A DNA stretch of 45,292 bases from a virus: IMG/VR virus record IMGVR_UViG_3300030328_002978, positions 1 through 45,292 of that record; one strand, given 5' to 3'. Numbering within the stretch: position 1 is the first letter of the stretch; the number at the start of each line of letters is the position of its first letter. Position numbers and translations under genes: made by a program. Under the pieces are notes generated by a model, which ran no database searches, was not told the origin of the DNA, and saw only the letters and a list, made by a program, of their open reading frames with translations. Below are positions 32,123 through 40,882 of this stretch, piece after piece.

Positions 32123-33139
32123 ATGGCAAATAACGAAAGTGACGTTACGGAAAGCGTCGAAAAAGAAACCGGAACCGCATCAGGTCAAGATGCAGAGATG
32201 CCTAGTTTGGATCAGTTACTGGTTCAGGGATTAGGTGGAGAAGATGGATCAGAACTCCCTTCGAGTGAAGAGGAGGCAGAACCGGAGGTGACTGACCAAG
32301 AAGAACCGTCAGAAGCCGAAGAGGAAGATCAGGTTCTTTCACAGGATGATGAAGTAGATGGTAATGCGCCTGATTGGTATCAGAAGCGTATAGACCGATT
32401 TACTCGAAAATTACGCACGGCTGAAGAGGAACGTGACAACTTGCAGGATCGTGTTGAGGAGCTGGAGGCGAAAGCTACCGCACCACAACCAGTTCAGCAG
32501 GGAGCTAATCCCCTCGGACATATCAACTCCAATAAGGAGCTAGATGACTTGGTTACGCTTGAGGAAGCGCGACTTGATTTTGTCGAGGATCAAAAGGACA
32601 TGCTGCTTGATGATGGTCTTGAACAGGTTATAGCAAACCTCAAGGAGCAGGGATTGCAGATTGATGAAGATGCTTCAGAGACGGAGGTCCGTAAGGAAAT
32701 CCGGAACATCGAACGGAACAGTTCAAAAAATCTATCTAGGAATATCCCGAAACGAAAAACGGAGCTTCAACATAAGGAGCAATTCGATGCCCATGCCGAG
32801 CAAGTATATCCATGGCTAACGGATGATAAGTCCGCAGAGATGGAGATTTTCGGGGAAGTCGTTAAGGCATCACCAGCTTTGGCCAGCGTACCTACAAGTA
32901 AACTGGAAATTGCTCGGTACGTCACGGGAGTGATGATTGAACAGCAACGTGGTAAGGTAAAAGCAACAGCTAAAACCAAAACCAAAAAGCAACCAATAAG
33001 TCCCGGCAAACCGAAGGCGGCACCAGCCGCGAGTGATGATGTAGCCGCAACCTATGAGTCTTCCCGTGATCGTCTGTTCTCGGATCCTTCAAAAGATTCG
33101 TTAGATGACATGCTAGTGAATGCAGGGGTTCTTCAGTGA
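32123..33139 (+). CDS. capsid scaffolding protein
   Basis: This 338-residue protein is very acidic over residues 1-85 (SSEEEAEPEVTDQEEPSEAE). A coiled coil (TRKLRTAEEERDNLQDRVEE, near 92-115) follows, and the C-terminal half is helical with a basic stretch (KVKATAKTKTKKQP near 275). An acidic N-terminus, a coiled coil and a basic C-terminal capsid-binding end directly before the major capsid gene are characteristic of scaffolds in podoviruses. No protease motif is seen, so maturation would not use an internal protease here. Confidence 0.85.
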   Translation: MANNESDVTESVEKETGTASGQDAEMPSLDQLLVQGLGGEDGSELPSSEEEAEPEVTDQEEPSEAEEEDQVLSQDDEVDGNAPDWYQKRIDRFTRKLRTAEEERDNLQDRVEELEAKATAPQPVQQGANPLGHINSNKELDDLVTLEEARLDFVEDQKDMLLDDGLEQVIANLKEQGLQIDEDASETEVRKEIRNIERNSSKNLSRNIPKRKTELQHKEQFDAHAEQVYPWLTDDKSAEMEIFGEVVKASPALASVPTSKLEIARYVTGVMIEQQRGKVKATAKTKTKKQPISPGKPKAAPAASDDVAATYESSRDRLFSDPSKDSLDDMLVNAGVLQ

Positions 33140-33152
33140 ATGAAGAATAAAA

Positions 33153-34421
33153 ATGTCGAACAAATCGTCTTTATATAGTTACACACAAAACGATGAAAGC
33201 GGATCTAATGCCGCTATATTTGGTCCAGCACCGGGCGGTTCTAACCGCGACTTACTCAACGCAATCACATTGGTAGACGCCAAGGAGTGTCCGCTGATGG
33301 CAATGATTCCGAAAGCTGGGGGAGTTACTAACCTCAACTTTGAATGGCCTGTCGATAAGGAATTAGCGGCAGAGGATAATGCGGCAATTGATGGACGCGA
33401 TCTACAGCACGGGTTCACCTCTGTTAATGTTGACGGAGATAACGAATCTGACTTCGGCCATGTACTCGATGAGTACGCCATAATGAACAACCGTGTTCAG
33501 TGGTTCCGCCGTGCTGCATTGGTTTCCAAACTGACCGAGTCCGCTACTAACTTGGCTGGCGTTGCTAACCAAAGAGCGTATGCAGTTCGTAAGCAGTTGC
33601 TTGCCTTAAAGCGCGACATGGAAGTCCGCCTTTGTGCTGATCATATTCCAAAAACAGGTGCTGCGAAAAATGGTTGGTATAATGCTGGCGCGGTTACCGG
33701 TAGTTCAACGGCAGGAAACAAGACAGCGTCTCTTGGTGCGTTTATTGATGACCATGATACTGCTGGAATTGTTCCTGCTGGTTACACAACCCCGGCTGCT
33801 AGTGTGTTTGATTCGGATGCAACCGATAACGACGCAGCTACGGTTACTAACTCTTCCGATGCTGCTCATGTTCTTACCACTACATCTACTATTACAGAAG
33901 ATGAGGTTAACGGAGTTCTGCAAAGTATCTACGAGCAAACTGGTAAGATTAACACCAAGACATTGCTTTGTGGTCCTAACTTTAAAAAGAGGTTTAAGGA
34001 CTTCACGGCTGTTACGGTCGGATCTAACGCCGCCGCTACAGTGGCTCGAAGCTACAATGCTCCTCTCGCTGACAAGAAGGTCATCTCGACCGTCGATGTT
34101 TACGAGGGCGACTTTGGTACGCTTCAGTTAGTGCCGACTTTGTGGAATGCGTTTAACTTCCCAGTTAGCTCGGAAGGTGAAGCGGCAGGCAATAAAGCTG
34201 TTAGCTGGTCTGGTTCTGGTGCCACTGGTGCTGGTGCTAACCCTAACCTGTCTTACGGTTACGTTCTGGACATGGATCTTTTGGAGCTTCGCTTCCATCA
34301 GTTGCCACAGGTTCAACCGCTGCCTAACCAAGGTGCTGGTGAGCGTTTCGCAGTCGATGCAATTGCTGGCTTGTGCGTTAAGAACCCGCTTGGGCTTGGT
34401 GCGTTTAAGCTGATCAAATAA
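33153..34421 (+). CDS. major capsid protein, SU10-type (DUF5309-like)
   Basis: This 422-residue protein has the marks of the SU10-like HK97-fold capsid family. The N-terminus has DLLNAITLVDAKECPLMAMI followed by FEWPVDKELAAEDNAAIDG. The helix MNNRVQWFRRAALVSKLTES and ALKRDMEVRLCAD come next. Later VNGVLQSIYEQTGKINTKTL and LCGPNFKKRFKDF are followed by DFGTLQLVPT. Residues 195-240 hold an Ala/Thr/Asp-rich insertion (VFDSDATDNDAATVTN). It follows the scaffold after 13 bases and its stop overlaps the next start. It forms the icosahedral shell. Confidence 0.9.
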   Translation: MSNKSSLYSYTQNDESGSNAAIFGPAPGGSNRDLLNAITLVDAKECPLMAMIPKAGGVTNLNFEWPVDKELAAEDNAAIDGRDLQHGFTSVNVDGDNESDFGHVLDEYAIMNNRVQWFRRAALVSKLTESATNLAGVANQRAYAVRKQLLALKRDMEVRLCADHIPKTGAAKNGWYNAGAVTGSSTAGNKTASLGAFIDDHDTAGIVPAGYTTPAASVFDSDATDNDAATVTNSSDAAHVLTTTSTITEDEVNGVLQSIYEQTGKINTKTLLCGPNFKKRFKDFTAVTVGSNAAATVARSYNAPLADKKVISTVDVYEGDFGTLQLVPTLWNAFNFPVSSEGEAAGNKAVSWSGSGATGAGANPNLSYGYVLDMDLLELRFHQLPQVQPLPNQGAGERFAVDAIAGLCVKNPLGLGAFKLIK

Positions 34422-34771
34422 TGTCAGACCTTGACGTTAATCTCGATTGTTTTTCGCCTTCTGAAAAGAATGCCATCATCAAGGAATTGGTGACAGGTCA
34501 TCAGATGCGAATGGTTCAATCCGAAATCAATCAAAAGAATATCGCCAAGGAGAATCAACGCGACCACCGGTCAAGCAATGGGTTTGGCCGGTTGGTCGCT
34601 AGATTTGATTACGATGGATATATTTCTAACTTTGTTCGCAAAGGGGAATCTGTCCAAGACAACGATTATCTTAACTGGGTAATAAAGCGTCATCCCGAAG
34701 TAGCCGTTAACTCTGTAGGGACAAAGACGCAAGTGGGACACGGCAGTAAATCGAGCAACCGTAAAAAGTGA
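34421..34771 (+). CDS. hypothetical head-associated protein (116 aa)
   Basis: It starts in the capsid stop (TAATG) and overlaps the next gene by GTGA. The N-terminal half is helical (SEKNAIIKELVTGHQMRMVQ) and the C-terminus is basic and disordered-looking (TQVGHGSKSSNRKK). Position between capsid and adaptor suggests head completion. No motif is recognised. Confidence 0.65.
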   Translation: MSDLDVNLDCFSPSEKNAIIKELVTGHQMRMVQSEINQKNIAKENQRDHRSSNGFGRLVARFDYDGYISNFVRKGESVQDNDYLNWVIKRHPEVAVNSVGTKTQVGHGSKSSNRKK

Positions 34772-35661
34772 GAACGGTTTCTGCCAAAAATGTTCTACAA
34801 GGGGCGGTCGAGTCAACAGGCCGCCTCTACTCCAATTTAACCAATGACGAATTTGTGCTGTTTCGCGGTGCAATGAATCGTCGTCTCAGGGAGGCATACG
34901 AAATGGAATTCTGGCCTGACCTGATGACTATAGAAAAAAGATTCTGGAGAGACGATTGGAATGCGACAGCAACCTACACCTATCCGATCAACTCCGAAGT
35001 CTATCATTCCGGAACCGAAAAGTATTGGACTAATACTTCGAGCGTTCAAGGCGGTGTACCCGGAACCGCATCTGAATGGACCGAGCTGAAAGACTACATC
35101 AAGTATGTGGGCTTTGAGCAGAAAACCATGAAGACAGAAATCGGGTCAGTATACAGAGGCACCTCAAAGGATCCTCGGCTCAGTCTGGATTACGAAACAT
35201 TCCCGTATGAGATTAAGGACATCGGGGTTGTTTTTCCGTATGTGGACAAGAGTTGCATCTATCTGGAATTCAGGAAACGCGCACCGCAAATAAACGGAGA
35301 CAAGTTTGATTCCAGTAAGACATATTATTCCGGTCAGCAAGTTTACCATGAAGGAGCTGACAGCCGGGACGTTGGTGAATTCTACGAGGTCAAGTATGCG
35401 ACCAGTGGTTTAAGTCAAACGACTACCGACACGCCCAGCACAAACGGAACAATTCATGTCAAGTGGGAGAAGGTAGAAATTCCTTACATCTTCGGAGCTT
35501 ATCTGGAGAAGGCTATTGCGGCAGACATTTTGTTGCTGGATGAAAAGACAGATCTGGCAAGCGTACAATTCAACGAGGCGAACCGGTTGTTGAGTTGTGA
35601 GGTTAAGAAAGCAACCAACCAACAGGGCGACACGGTTCAACCAAAATTTCAAGGTTACTAA
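34768..35661 (+). CDS. head-tail adaptor candidate with beta modules (297 aa)
   Basis: The GTG start at 34768 overlaps the preceding stop. The first 55 residues are helical (NDEFVLFRGAMNRRLREAYE), suiting a portal-binding adaptor. Two later segments, YWTNTSSVQGGVPGTASEWT (about 88-107) and FDSSKTYYSGQQVYHEG (about 182-198) with FYEVKYATSG, have the W/Y-G-x-x-V-Y pattern of carbohydrate-binding-like small beta modules. The C-terminus returns to helix (EKAIAADILLLDEKTDL). The order after capsid and before the gp10-like tail gene matches adaptor proteins of P22/SU10 phages. Confidence 0.6.
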   Translation: MRTVSAKNVLQGAVESTGRLYSNLTNDEFVLFRGAMNRRLREAYEMEFWPDLMTIEKRFWRDDWNATATYTYPINSEVYHSGTEKYWTNTSSVQGGVPGTASEWTELKDYIKYVGFEQKTMKTEIGSVYRGTSKDPRLSLDYETFPYEIKDIGVVFPYVDKSCIYLEFRKRAPQINGDKFDSSKTYYSGQQVYHEGADSRDVGEFYEVKYATSGLSQTTTDTPSTNGTIHVKWEKVEIPYIFGAYLEKAIAADILLLDEKTDLASVQFNEANRLLSCEVKKATNQQGDTVQPKFQGY

Positions 35662-35662
35662 A

Positions 35663-35914
35663 ATGAACACTGTAAGACAGGCACCTAGTTCTGGTGCCAC
35701 AAAGGTAAATCAAATTCTTGTGTCAAATAACGCAAGACGTCAGTTGCTTATCTCAAACAGCACGGCTGGAGTTGCGTATGTCAACTTTACTACCGCAACG
35801 CCTTCTTCTAGCAGCCATCAGTTAAAATTGGCGGCAGGAGAAAATATGCTCATTAACGCATATGACGGTCCAGCTACGTCTGACGTATCTGTTGTCTTTA
35901 CCGAATTTATTTAG
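35663..35914 (+). CDS. small beta-rich virion protein candidate (83 aa)
   Basis: ATG 35663, just after the adaptor stop, is chosen over upstream in-frame codons that overlap it. The protein is Ser/Thr/Asn-rich and beta-like (RQLLISNSTAGVAYVNFT and VSVVFTEFI). It may be a decoration or tail accessory protein. Proteins of this pattern, with a short hydrophobic-polar barrel, occur in phage structural operons. The exact role is unknown. Confidence 0.6.
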   Translation: MNTVRQAPSSGATKVNQILVSNNARRQLLISNSTAGVAYVNFTTATPSSSSHQLKLAAGENMLINAYDGPATSDVSVVFTEFI

Positions 35915-35922
35915 TTAGTCAC

Positions 35923-36099
35923 ATGAATGCAAAACAGGCACTAAACATACTGTATCAGGCTGCTGGAATGGCAGCACTGCAACGTGAAGCACATGAGCAA
36001 GTTAACAAGGCTGGACAGGTCTTGGCTGAACTTGTGAAAGACATTCCGGACGACGAGCCAGAGGCTCCGGAACCGGAAAAAGAGGGTGAACTGGATTGA
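35923..36099 (+). CDS. small helical acidic-tailed protein (58 aa)
   Basis: The ATG at 35923 lies 8 bases after the previous stop. The first 40 residues form one helix (ALNILYQAAGMAALQREAHE) and the end is acidic and Pro-rich (DDEPEAPEPEKEGELD). The 3' end overlaps the next small membrane gene by 14 bases in another frame. Similar short proteins precede lysis genes in some phages. The function is not known. Confidence 0.6.
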   Translation: MNAKQALNILYQAAGMAALQREAHEQVNKAGQVLAELVKDIPDDEPEAPEPEKEGELD

Positions 36100-36250
36100 C
36101 GACGCCAAAGTAGTTTTAGCATCGACAGCAGGCGTTGGTAACCTGTTGTTGAACATAGACCTTTGGTTGAAGATTTCGGTCAGCCTCCTGACTTTGGTAT
36201 ACCTTGGATATAAGGTGTACCAGATACATTGTAATATAAATAAGAAGTAA
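36086..36250 (+). CDS. small single-pass membrane protein, holin-like (54 aa)
   Basis: It starts at GTG 36086 inside the previous gene, behind GAAAAAGAGG. The sequence begins NWIDDAKVVLASTAGVGN, continues with a transmembrane helix (WLKISVSLLTLVYLGYKVYQ, about 27-46) and ends basic (NINKK). It is adjacent to another membrane protein and a lipoprotein-like frame, suggesting a lysis cassette. A single helix with a periplasmic or cytoplasmic N-terminus would fit a class III holin or pinholin, which is an inference. Confidence 0.65.
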   Translation: MNWIDDAKVVLASTAGVGNLLLNIDLWLKISVSLLTLVYLGYKVYQIHCNINKK

Positions 36251-36251
36251 G

Positions 36252-36434
36252 ATGTTATCAGGAAAGAAAACCTACTCGACCGGGGTCGGAGCCATTGCTG
36301 TTTGTATCGGCATGTTCCTTCAAGACCCAGATGCGATGCCTCTCGGCACAATGATATCGACAGTTGTCACAGCACTGCTGGCGATGTTCGTTCGGAGCGG
36401 AGTAAAGTCCGAAGCTAAAAAGATAGCCCAATGA
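36252..36434 (+). CDS. two-helix membrane protein, holin candidate (60 aa)
   Basis: Residues about 10-22 (VGAIAVCIGMFLQ) and 33-47 (TMISTVVTALLAMFV) form two short hydrophobic helices linked by DPDAMPLG. The N-terminus is basic (SGKKTY) and the end basic (RSGVKSEAKKIAQ). This is a class II holin-like layout, and phages often carry such genes next to lysis functions. It starts two bases after the previous stop and overlaps the next gene by ATGA. Confidence 0.7.
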   Translation: MLSGKKTYSTGVGAIAVCIGMFLQDPDAMPLGTMISTVVTALLAMFVRSGVKSEAKKIAQ

Positions 36435-36718
36435 TTCAGGGTATCATTGCCCTGTTCAAGGCGGTGCCATACTTGGCCAAGATCTTTGAGCAGGCAGTGG
36501 ATGCTTATCGAATTCAGAAAGCTAATGCTCGGTACGCTGAAAAGGTCTTGGGGATTGATGATGCCATTGACGGCATTATTGGCCGTGGGATGTCAGTCGG
36601 TTCCGTTGAACAACACGAACCGGTTGATGACGGGCGTGAACGAGAAGGGCTTCAGGAAGGCAGCACTGGCGAGTCCAGATTGGTGCCGGGAAACACTGAA
36701 GACGATAGCAAAACTTGA
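36431..36718 (+). CDS. small amphipathic protein, i-spanin position (95 aa)
   Basis: It starts by an ATGA overlap with the holin candidate. The first 25 residues are hydrophobic-amphipathic (IQGIIALFKAVPYLAKIFEQ), then a charged helix (YRIQKANARYAEKVLG) and an acidic low-complexity end. A second frame for a lipoprotein-like protein is nested in it (36525). This arrangement recalls Rz and Rz1, but the hydrophobic N-terminus is short for a true anchor, so spanin function is tentative. Confidence 0.55.
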   Translation: MIQGIIALFKAVPYLAKIFEQAVDAYRIQKANARYAEKVLGIDDAIDGIIGRGMSVGSVEQHEPVDDGREREGLQEGSTGESRLVPGNTEDDSKT

Positions 36719-36752
36719 ACGTGAAATTGAGTCATGCCCCAACCACCAATAA
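36525..36752 (+). CDS. lipoprotein-like protein nested out of frame, o-spanin candidate (75 aa)
   Basis: From ATG 36525 the product begins LGTLKRSWGLMMPLTALLAV with Cys23 in LAVGCQS, a signal-peptide-like stretch with a positive n-region and an imperfect lipobox (Ala rather than Leu at -3). The mature part is 52 residues, helical near the end (RETLKTIAKLEREIES). It overlaps the 36431 gene in another frame for 194 bases and the tail gene by 19. Such nesting is typical of Rz1-type outer-membrane spanins. Confidence 0.55.
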   Translation: MLGTLKRSWGLMMPLTALLAVGCQSVPLNNTNRLMTGVNEKGFRKAALASPDWCRETLKTIAKLEREIESCPNHQ

Positions 36753-38824
36753 CGGATGTCGATCTTGGATTCGTAGGAGTAAACGGTCGGACTGACCCTG
36801 CCCTGACAAAACAGGGTCTTGTGTCTTCAGCCAAGAACCGTCGATTCGTTAATGGTGTAGCTACTACGCGCAAAGGGGTAAAGATTCTGCCTTGGTCAAA
36901 CAAGGCTTCAGGCTATTACGAAAACAAGGCTTACAGTAACGGAGACATAGTCCGCTACTCTGGTCTTAAAATAAACAACGCTTCAGGAGGCGATGGCAAC
37001 ACTGTAGTTGTTACAGCGACAGAAGCGTATAACGGTGTAACACCGGCAGCTAATGCTGGCCCCAGTAGCAACAGGCTTGCTGGTCCTTACTTTCAGCGAA
37101 CAGCAAGCAACTCAGACTCAACGCAATTGCCTGTCACGGCATACAATAGTTCTGGTCCTTCCGTTACAGTCAACACGGCTAACTGGACCGATAAAGGTTC
37201 TTTAGTTTTTAAATACGGATCTGTTCTTGGTGCAGGAGTGTTCCGGACACCAAACGATATTGAGTACCTGATTGTTGCGACTACTACCGGCGTGTTCCTG
37301 AATCAGGAAAACAACGCCAGTGAAGAACTGAAAGTTGACGGGAAGCTGTACAAGGCGGCAACCGATGATGCAACGCACTACAGTAGCCTGATATCTGGGT
37401 CGCACGATGCGGTTGCGTTTGTTCAGTGCTTTGACAAGCTGATCATGTTCCGGGGGGTTGACGATGAGCCTTTGCAGTTGGAAGAAAATTTATCTGGCTT
37501 CTCCCGTGTCGGAAAAACAAACAGTGAAGATGTAGATGAAAACCCAAACGGCACCGGGCTTGAAAGCATACCAAATGCAGAGACAGGAGTTTACTTTGGT
37601 AACCGCTTAATCATTCCGCACGGCAAAGACGAGCTGGCAGTCAGTGATTACCTAAATTACACGGCTTACGAACCCACTAGGTCCAGCCTTCGTGTGAATG
37701 TCGGATCGTCTGATAAGCTGAATGCAGTGTTCAAGTTCGACCCGCAAACACTGTTGGTATTTAAAACTGGATCAATATATGCAGTCCGAAATCTTTATGG
37801 TGATTTGTCCGGTAGTTTTTTGGATTTGGTTACAGACCAATACGGACTTAAAGCTCCCAAAAGTTTGGCGGCGGCGGGAAAGGATCTTATCTTCCTGTCA
37901 GACCAAAGAGGAGTAGTCAGCCTACAGATGACCGAGTCTGGTCAGACTCAAGGTGTAGACGTTCCGCTATCTGAACCAATAAGCAACATCATCAAGAACA
38001 TCAACTGGCCATACGCTCACCGGGCCGTAGGTGTTTACCATGATAACAAATATTATTTGGCAGTCCCTTTGAAGGGTCTTAACGGTGACAACCCAAAAGA
38101 GAATAATGCCGTACTGGTGTATGACTTTATTAACAAGGCTTGGGCTGGCATTGACCATGGTGATGCGATTGGAAAACTAACAGGCAACACATGGTCAGGT
38201 ATTCGTGAGTGGATCCTGAAAGAGTATCGTGGAGCGAAGCGTTTGTTTTTCGTTTCGAGTGACGGAACGCTTGGGTTGTATGACGACCCAATGTTTGGTG
38301 GCTACTTGGACGAGGTTATAAACACCACAACCAACAAGGTAGAGGAGAAGACAATTAGCACCGAGCTGGTGACTCGCGGATACACCGGAAGTACTCCGGA
38401 CATGAAACGGTTTCAGGCTGTTTCGATTGGGATAGAAACTTGGAATCCTAACCTATCAATTTCGGTTTTGGTTGATGGTGTTGAGGAGAGCATAGACTTG
38501 GTGACTAACAAGAAATTTGACCGCACCAAATACCAGACCTTTGCGGATTCCGATTATGTGGCTACCAATGCCAACAACGACTTTCACAAAGCCAACCGTC
38601 AGGACTACAGCATTGCTATTCCGTTTGTGACAGGAAGCAACGGCTTCACTCCTGACTTAAAGCAATCTTGGATGGACCGTTACCGATTTACAAAGGAGGG
38701 ACGGTTCGCTCAAGTAAAGATAACAACACAAGCCGACACTAATCAGTACGGAGTTGTGGATGTTAAAGAGATAACACTTTTAGGAAATCAAAGATCCAGA
38801 ACAATAACTTCTGAAGCAGTATGA
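36734..38824 (+). CDS. tail protein, P22 gp10-like (packaged DNA stabilisation / nozzle)
   Basis: This 696-residue protein starts with DLGFVGVNGRTDPALTKQGL, then NRRFVNGVATTRKGVKILPW, a signature region shared with tail tube and gp10-like proteins. Mid-sequence RLIIPHGKDELAVSDYLNY and VFKFDPQTLLVFKTGSIYAV recall beta-propeller blades of that family. It follows the adaptor and precedes fibres, so it would form the lower tail (nozzle) that closes the channel. The start ATG 36734 overlaps the nested lipoprotein-like frame. Confidence 0.75.
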   Translation: MPQPPITDVDLGFVGVNGRTDPALTKQGLVSSAKNRRFVNGVATTRKGVKILPWSNKASGYYENKAYSNGDIVRYSGLKINNASGGDGNTVVVTATEAYNGVTPAANAGPSSNRLAGPYFQRTASNSDSTQLPVTAYNSSGPSVTVNTANWTDKGSLVFKYGSVLGAGVFRTPNDIEYLIVATTTGVFLNQENNASEELKVDGKLYKAATDDATHYSSLISGSHDAVAFVQCFDKLIMFRGVDDEPLQLEENLSGFSRVGKTNSEDVDENPNGTGLESIPNAETGVYFGNRLIIPHGKDELAVSDYLNYTAYEPTRSSLRVNVGSSDKLNAVFKFDPQTLLVFKTGSIYAVRNLYGDLSGSFLDLVTDQYGLKAPKSLAAAGKDLIFLSDQRGVVSLQMTESGQTQGVDVPLSEPISNIIKNINWPYAHRAVGVYHDNKYYLAVPLKGLNGDNPKENNAVLVYDFINKAWAGIDHGDAIGKLTGNTWSGIREWILKEYRGAKRLFFVSSDGTLGLYDDPMFGGYLDEVINTTTNKVEEKTISTELVTRGYTGSTPDMKRFQAVSIGIETWNPNLSISVLVDGVEESIDLVTNKKFDRTKYQTFADSDYVATNANNDFHKANRQDYSIAIPFVTGSNGFTPDLKQSWMDRYRFTKEGRFAQVKITTQADTNQYGVVDVKEITLLGNQRSRTITSEAV

Positions 38825-39969
38825 GTTTAAACGTAACAGTAACACCGGGACATTCATTCACTGACAATGAAACGGTGACAACAGGGAAGCTGAATGCTGC
38901 GGCAACGCCGACAGTTGCGGTCAGTGGATCCATCGATGCTAGCGAGCTTGGGGCCAGTTCAGTTGGGACAACGCAATTAGCAAACGAAGCGGTAACAGCT
39001 ACAAAGATGGGCGTTGCAGCATTGCAGGCGTCTGCTCCCGGCGGCTTCACAATGAACCCACAAACTCACTCCAATAAGAAAGGAGTAATCCTTGCGAGTG
39101 GTGCAATTGACGGAGGGACGGCAGGGCAATTTGATGAACTATGGGCTGGTTCGCCTAACAGCTTTTTGATTGGACACGCAACAAGAACGGACAGCACATG
39201 GACAGGTGATTGGTCTGTAAGGAGTAAAGTTCTATCAAGTAGTTCTTCGATATTTGTTGATCAGCAAGATGCCAGTTCTATTACAATGCTGATTAAAGAA
39301 AATGCCATCACACAATCAATGATGCAGGGACAGTCTGTTGGCAATGAGGAGCTTGGCGTTTACTCAGTGACACTGGACAAGATAACACCGGGAGGTGGTG
39401 CAGCATCCAACAACAGTGGGGGCATAGCTAAAGACAGTAATGATTTCTGGGGAGGGATAATAGGGTTTAACCCGGCTGCTGAAGCAGGGTCCACAGGTTG
39501 GAACGGGAAAGCAGAGGCACTGCAAGCGTCCGAAAAAAACCAAGTTGTATATTCACAAGCCAAGCAGGCTGCTCTTGTTTTTGGTCATCACCCATGCATT
39601 CCAAAAGCGTTTGCTTCTATACACGCTAATGCAGCACACAGTAAAGACACTAATTATACAAACAGTAATTTTACTTTTTTAGCAAAGCACGGCATTGAGG
39701 AAATAAGAAAAGTCAACGCTCCATCACAAGAAGGCGAATATAAAATAAAACTCGAGAGCGGTTACGAAGATTTGTGGACAGGTGACGCTCCAACTATTTT
39801 TGGATGGGGAAGCACTGGAACTAGCACGGTAAATAATGCATATCCGGTTATTGTAAAATATCAGGCAGCAATAGACGGCAACAGGGAGTTTACAATTAGA
39901 GTACACGCTTCAGTAAGCGGGGTTGGTGATCAGATATCATTTAACAGTCTGCATTTTTATCTTTATTAA
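38821..39969 (+). CDS. tail fibre-type protein 1 (382 aa)
   Basis: The N-terminus (VTPGHSFTDNETVTTGKLNA) and TPTVAVSGSIDASELGASSV form a short attachment module common in environmental phage fibres, repeated as NEAVTATKMG and NAITQSMMQGQSVGNEELGV. The C-terminal part is beta-rich (FTFLAKHGIEEIRKV and GYEDLWTGDAPTIFGWG). It starts in the gp10-like stop (ATGA). It is probably a fibre or tip protein attached to the nozzle. The receptor is unknown. Confidence 0.75.
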   Translation: MSLNVTVTPGHSFTDNETVTTGKLNAAATPTVAVSGSIDASELGASSVGTTQLANEAVTATKMGVAALQASAPGGFTMNPQTHSNKKGVILASGAIDGGTAGQFDELWAGSPNSFLIGHATRTDSTWTGDWSVRSKVLSSSSSIFVDQQDASSITMLIKENAITQSMMQGQSVGNEELGVYSVTLDKITPGGGAASNNSGGIAKDSNDFWGGIIGFNPAAEAGSTGWNGKAEALQASEKNQVVYSQAKQAALVFGHHPCIPKAFASIHANAAHSKDTNYTNSNFTFLAKHGIEEIRKVNAPSQEGEYKIKLESGYEDLWTGDAPTIFGWGSTGTSTVNNAYPVIVKYQAAIDGNREFTIRVHASVSGVGDQISFNSLHFYLY

Positions 39970-40670
39970 TGATTACTGCCGCCCAGATTGCACAAGGGGC
40001 GATTACCGACACCAAGGTAGGTAAGAACGCCAACATCAAACACTCCAAGCTGGAGAAGGCTGGAGAGGGTGAGGTGCTGGTAGCGCAAGAGGATGGCAGG
40101 CTCAAGGCGGTTCGAGTGACAGGTGATGCAAGGCTATCCCGTAGCGGGAAGCTGACAATCAATCTGCCAGAATCAGGCGAGCAATCGATAGTCGATACCA
40201 GCAAGCTGGTTCAGAAGTCTGACCTGAAAGAAGGCAAGACCCTAGTCGGTGGAGCAACAAGACCGGAAGAGGTAGCAGTCGGATCCGGATCAAACGCAAT
40301 TCCGCAACGCGACTCCAGCGGAAATCTAAAAGCCGAAACAGCAGACAACGCCGACAAGCTAGATAACCAAGAAGGGGCTTATTATACAAACGTAGACAAT
40401 CACGTTTATCCAACCCCGACAACGACTACGAGCAATGGTAATTCAACGACGACCACTAGTTCCGCTCCGAAGGTTATAGAGTTTGTCCCTAATACGAGTA
40501 ACTACCCGTGCAGTTTTTCACATACATTTGGGTACATTCCAGATGTTACGGTATTTAAAAATAATAGCGGAACTTATGAGATGATCGACGCGCAAGTAAC
40601 GGCAACGTCAAGTAATGTAACGGTGAATGTTAGCGACCCAAGTATTTCAACAAGAATAGTGGCGAAGTAA
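39969..40670 (+). CDS. tail fibre-type protein 2 (233 aa)
   Basis: It starts at a TAATG junction. ITAAQIAQGAITDTKVGKNA and ADNADKLDNQEGAYYTNVDN are the standard modules linking a fibre shaft to the next segment; the latter occurs in many fibres before a knob. A Ser/Thr/Asn-rich linker (TTTTSNGNSTTTTSS) follows and a beta domain (SFSHTFGYIPDVTVF) ends the protein, the family H-x-x-G-Y-x-P pattern typical of fibre tips. Confidence 0.75.
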   Translation: MITAAQIAQGAITDTKVGKNANIKHSKLEKAGEGEVLVAQEDGRLKAVRVTGDARLSRSGKLTINLPESGEQSIVDTSKLVQKSDLKEGKTLVGGATRPEEVAVGSGSNAIPQRDSSGNLKAETADNADKLDNQEGAYYTNVDNHVYPTPTTTTSNGNSTTTTSSAPKVIEFVPNTSNYPCSFSHTFGYIPDVTVFKNNSGTYEMIDAQVTATSSNVTVNVSDPSISTRIVAK

Positions 40671-40882
40671 TGGCATCAAAAAAAATATACGTTACGCATG
40701 AATTTCAGCAAGGGGCGAAGATAAAGCTAACCAATGAAGGCAGCGTTCCTGCCGTTGCTGACGGCACTTTAGTTTATGATGGCGATTTAAGAATTTCAGA
40801 TAGTTCAGAGTACAAAAGAGTTGTTGCTGGATCGGTAGACTCAGACGGACACACAGTAATAGAATGTGAGGAGTTTAACTAA
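40670..40882 (+). CDS. small fibre-associated protein (70 aa)
   Basis: It starts at a TAATG junction and ends in one. The sequence is beta-like with YVTHEFQQGAKIKLTNEGSV and GTLVYDGDLRISDSSEYKRV, the latter resembling the N-terminal module of the two following fibres (GELAxNxxDxxLYxG). It may be a cap or connector for the fibre. No function is recognised. Confidence 0.6.
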   Translation: MASKKIYVTHEFQQGAKIKLTNEGSVPAVADGTLVYDGDLRISDSSEYKRVVAGSVDSDGHTVIECEEFN

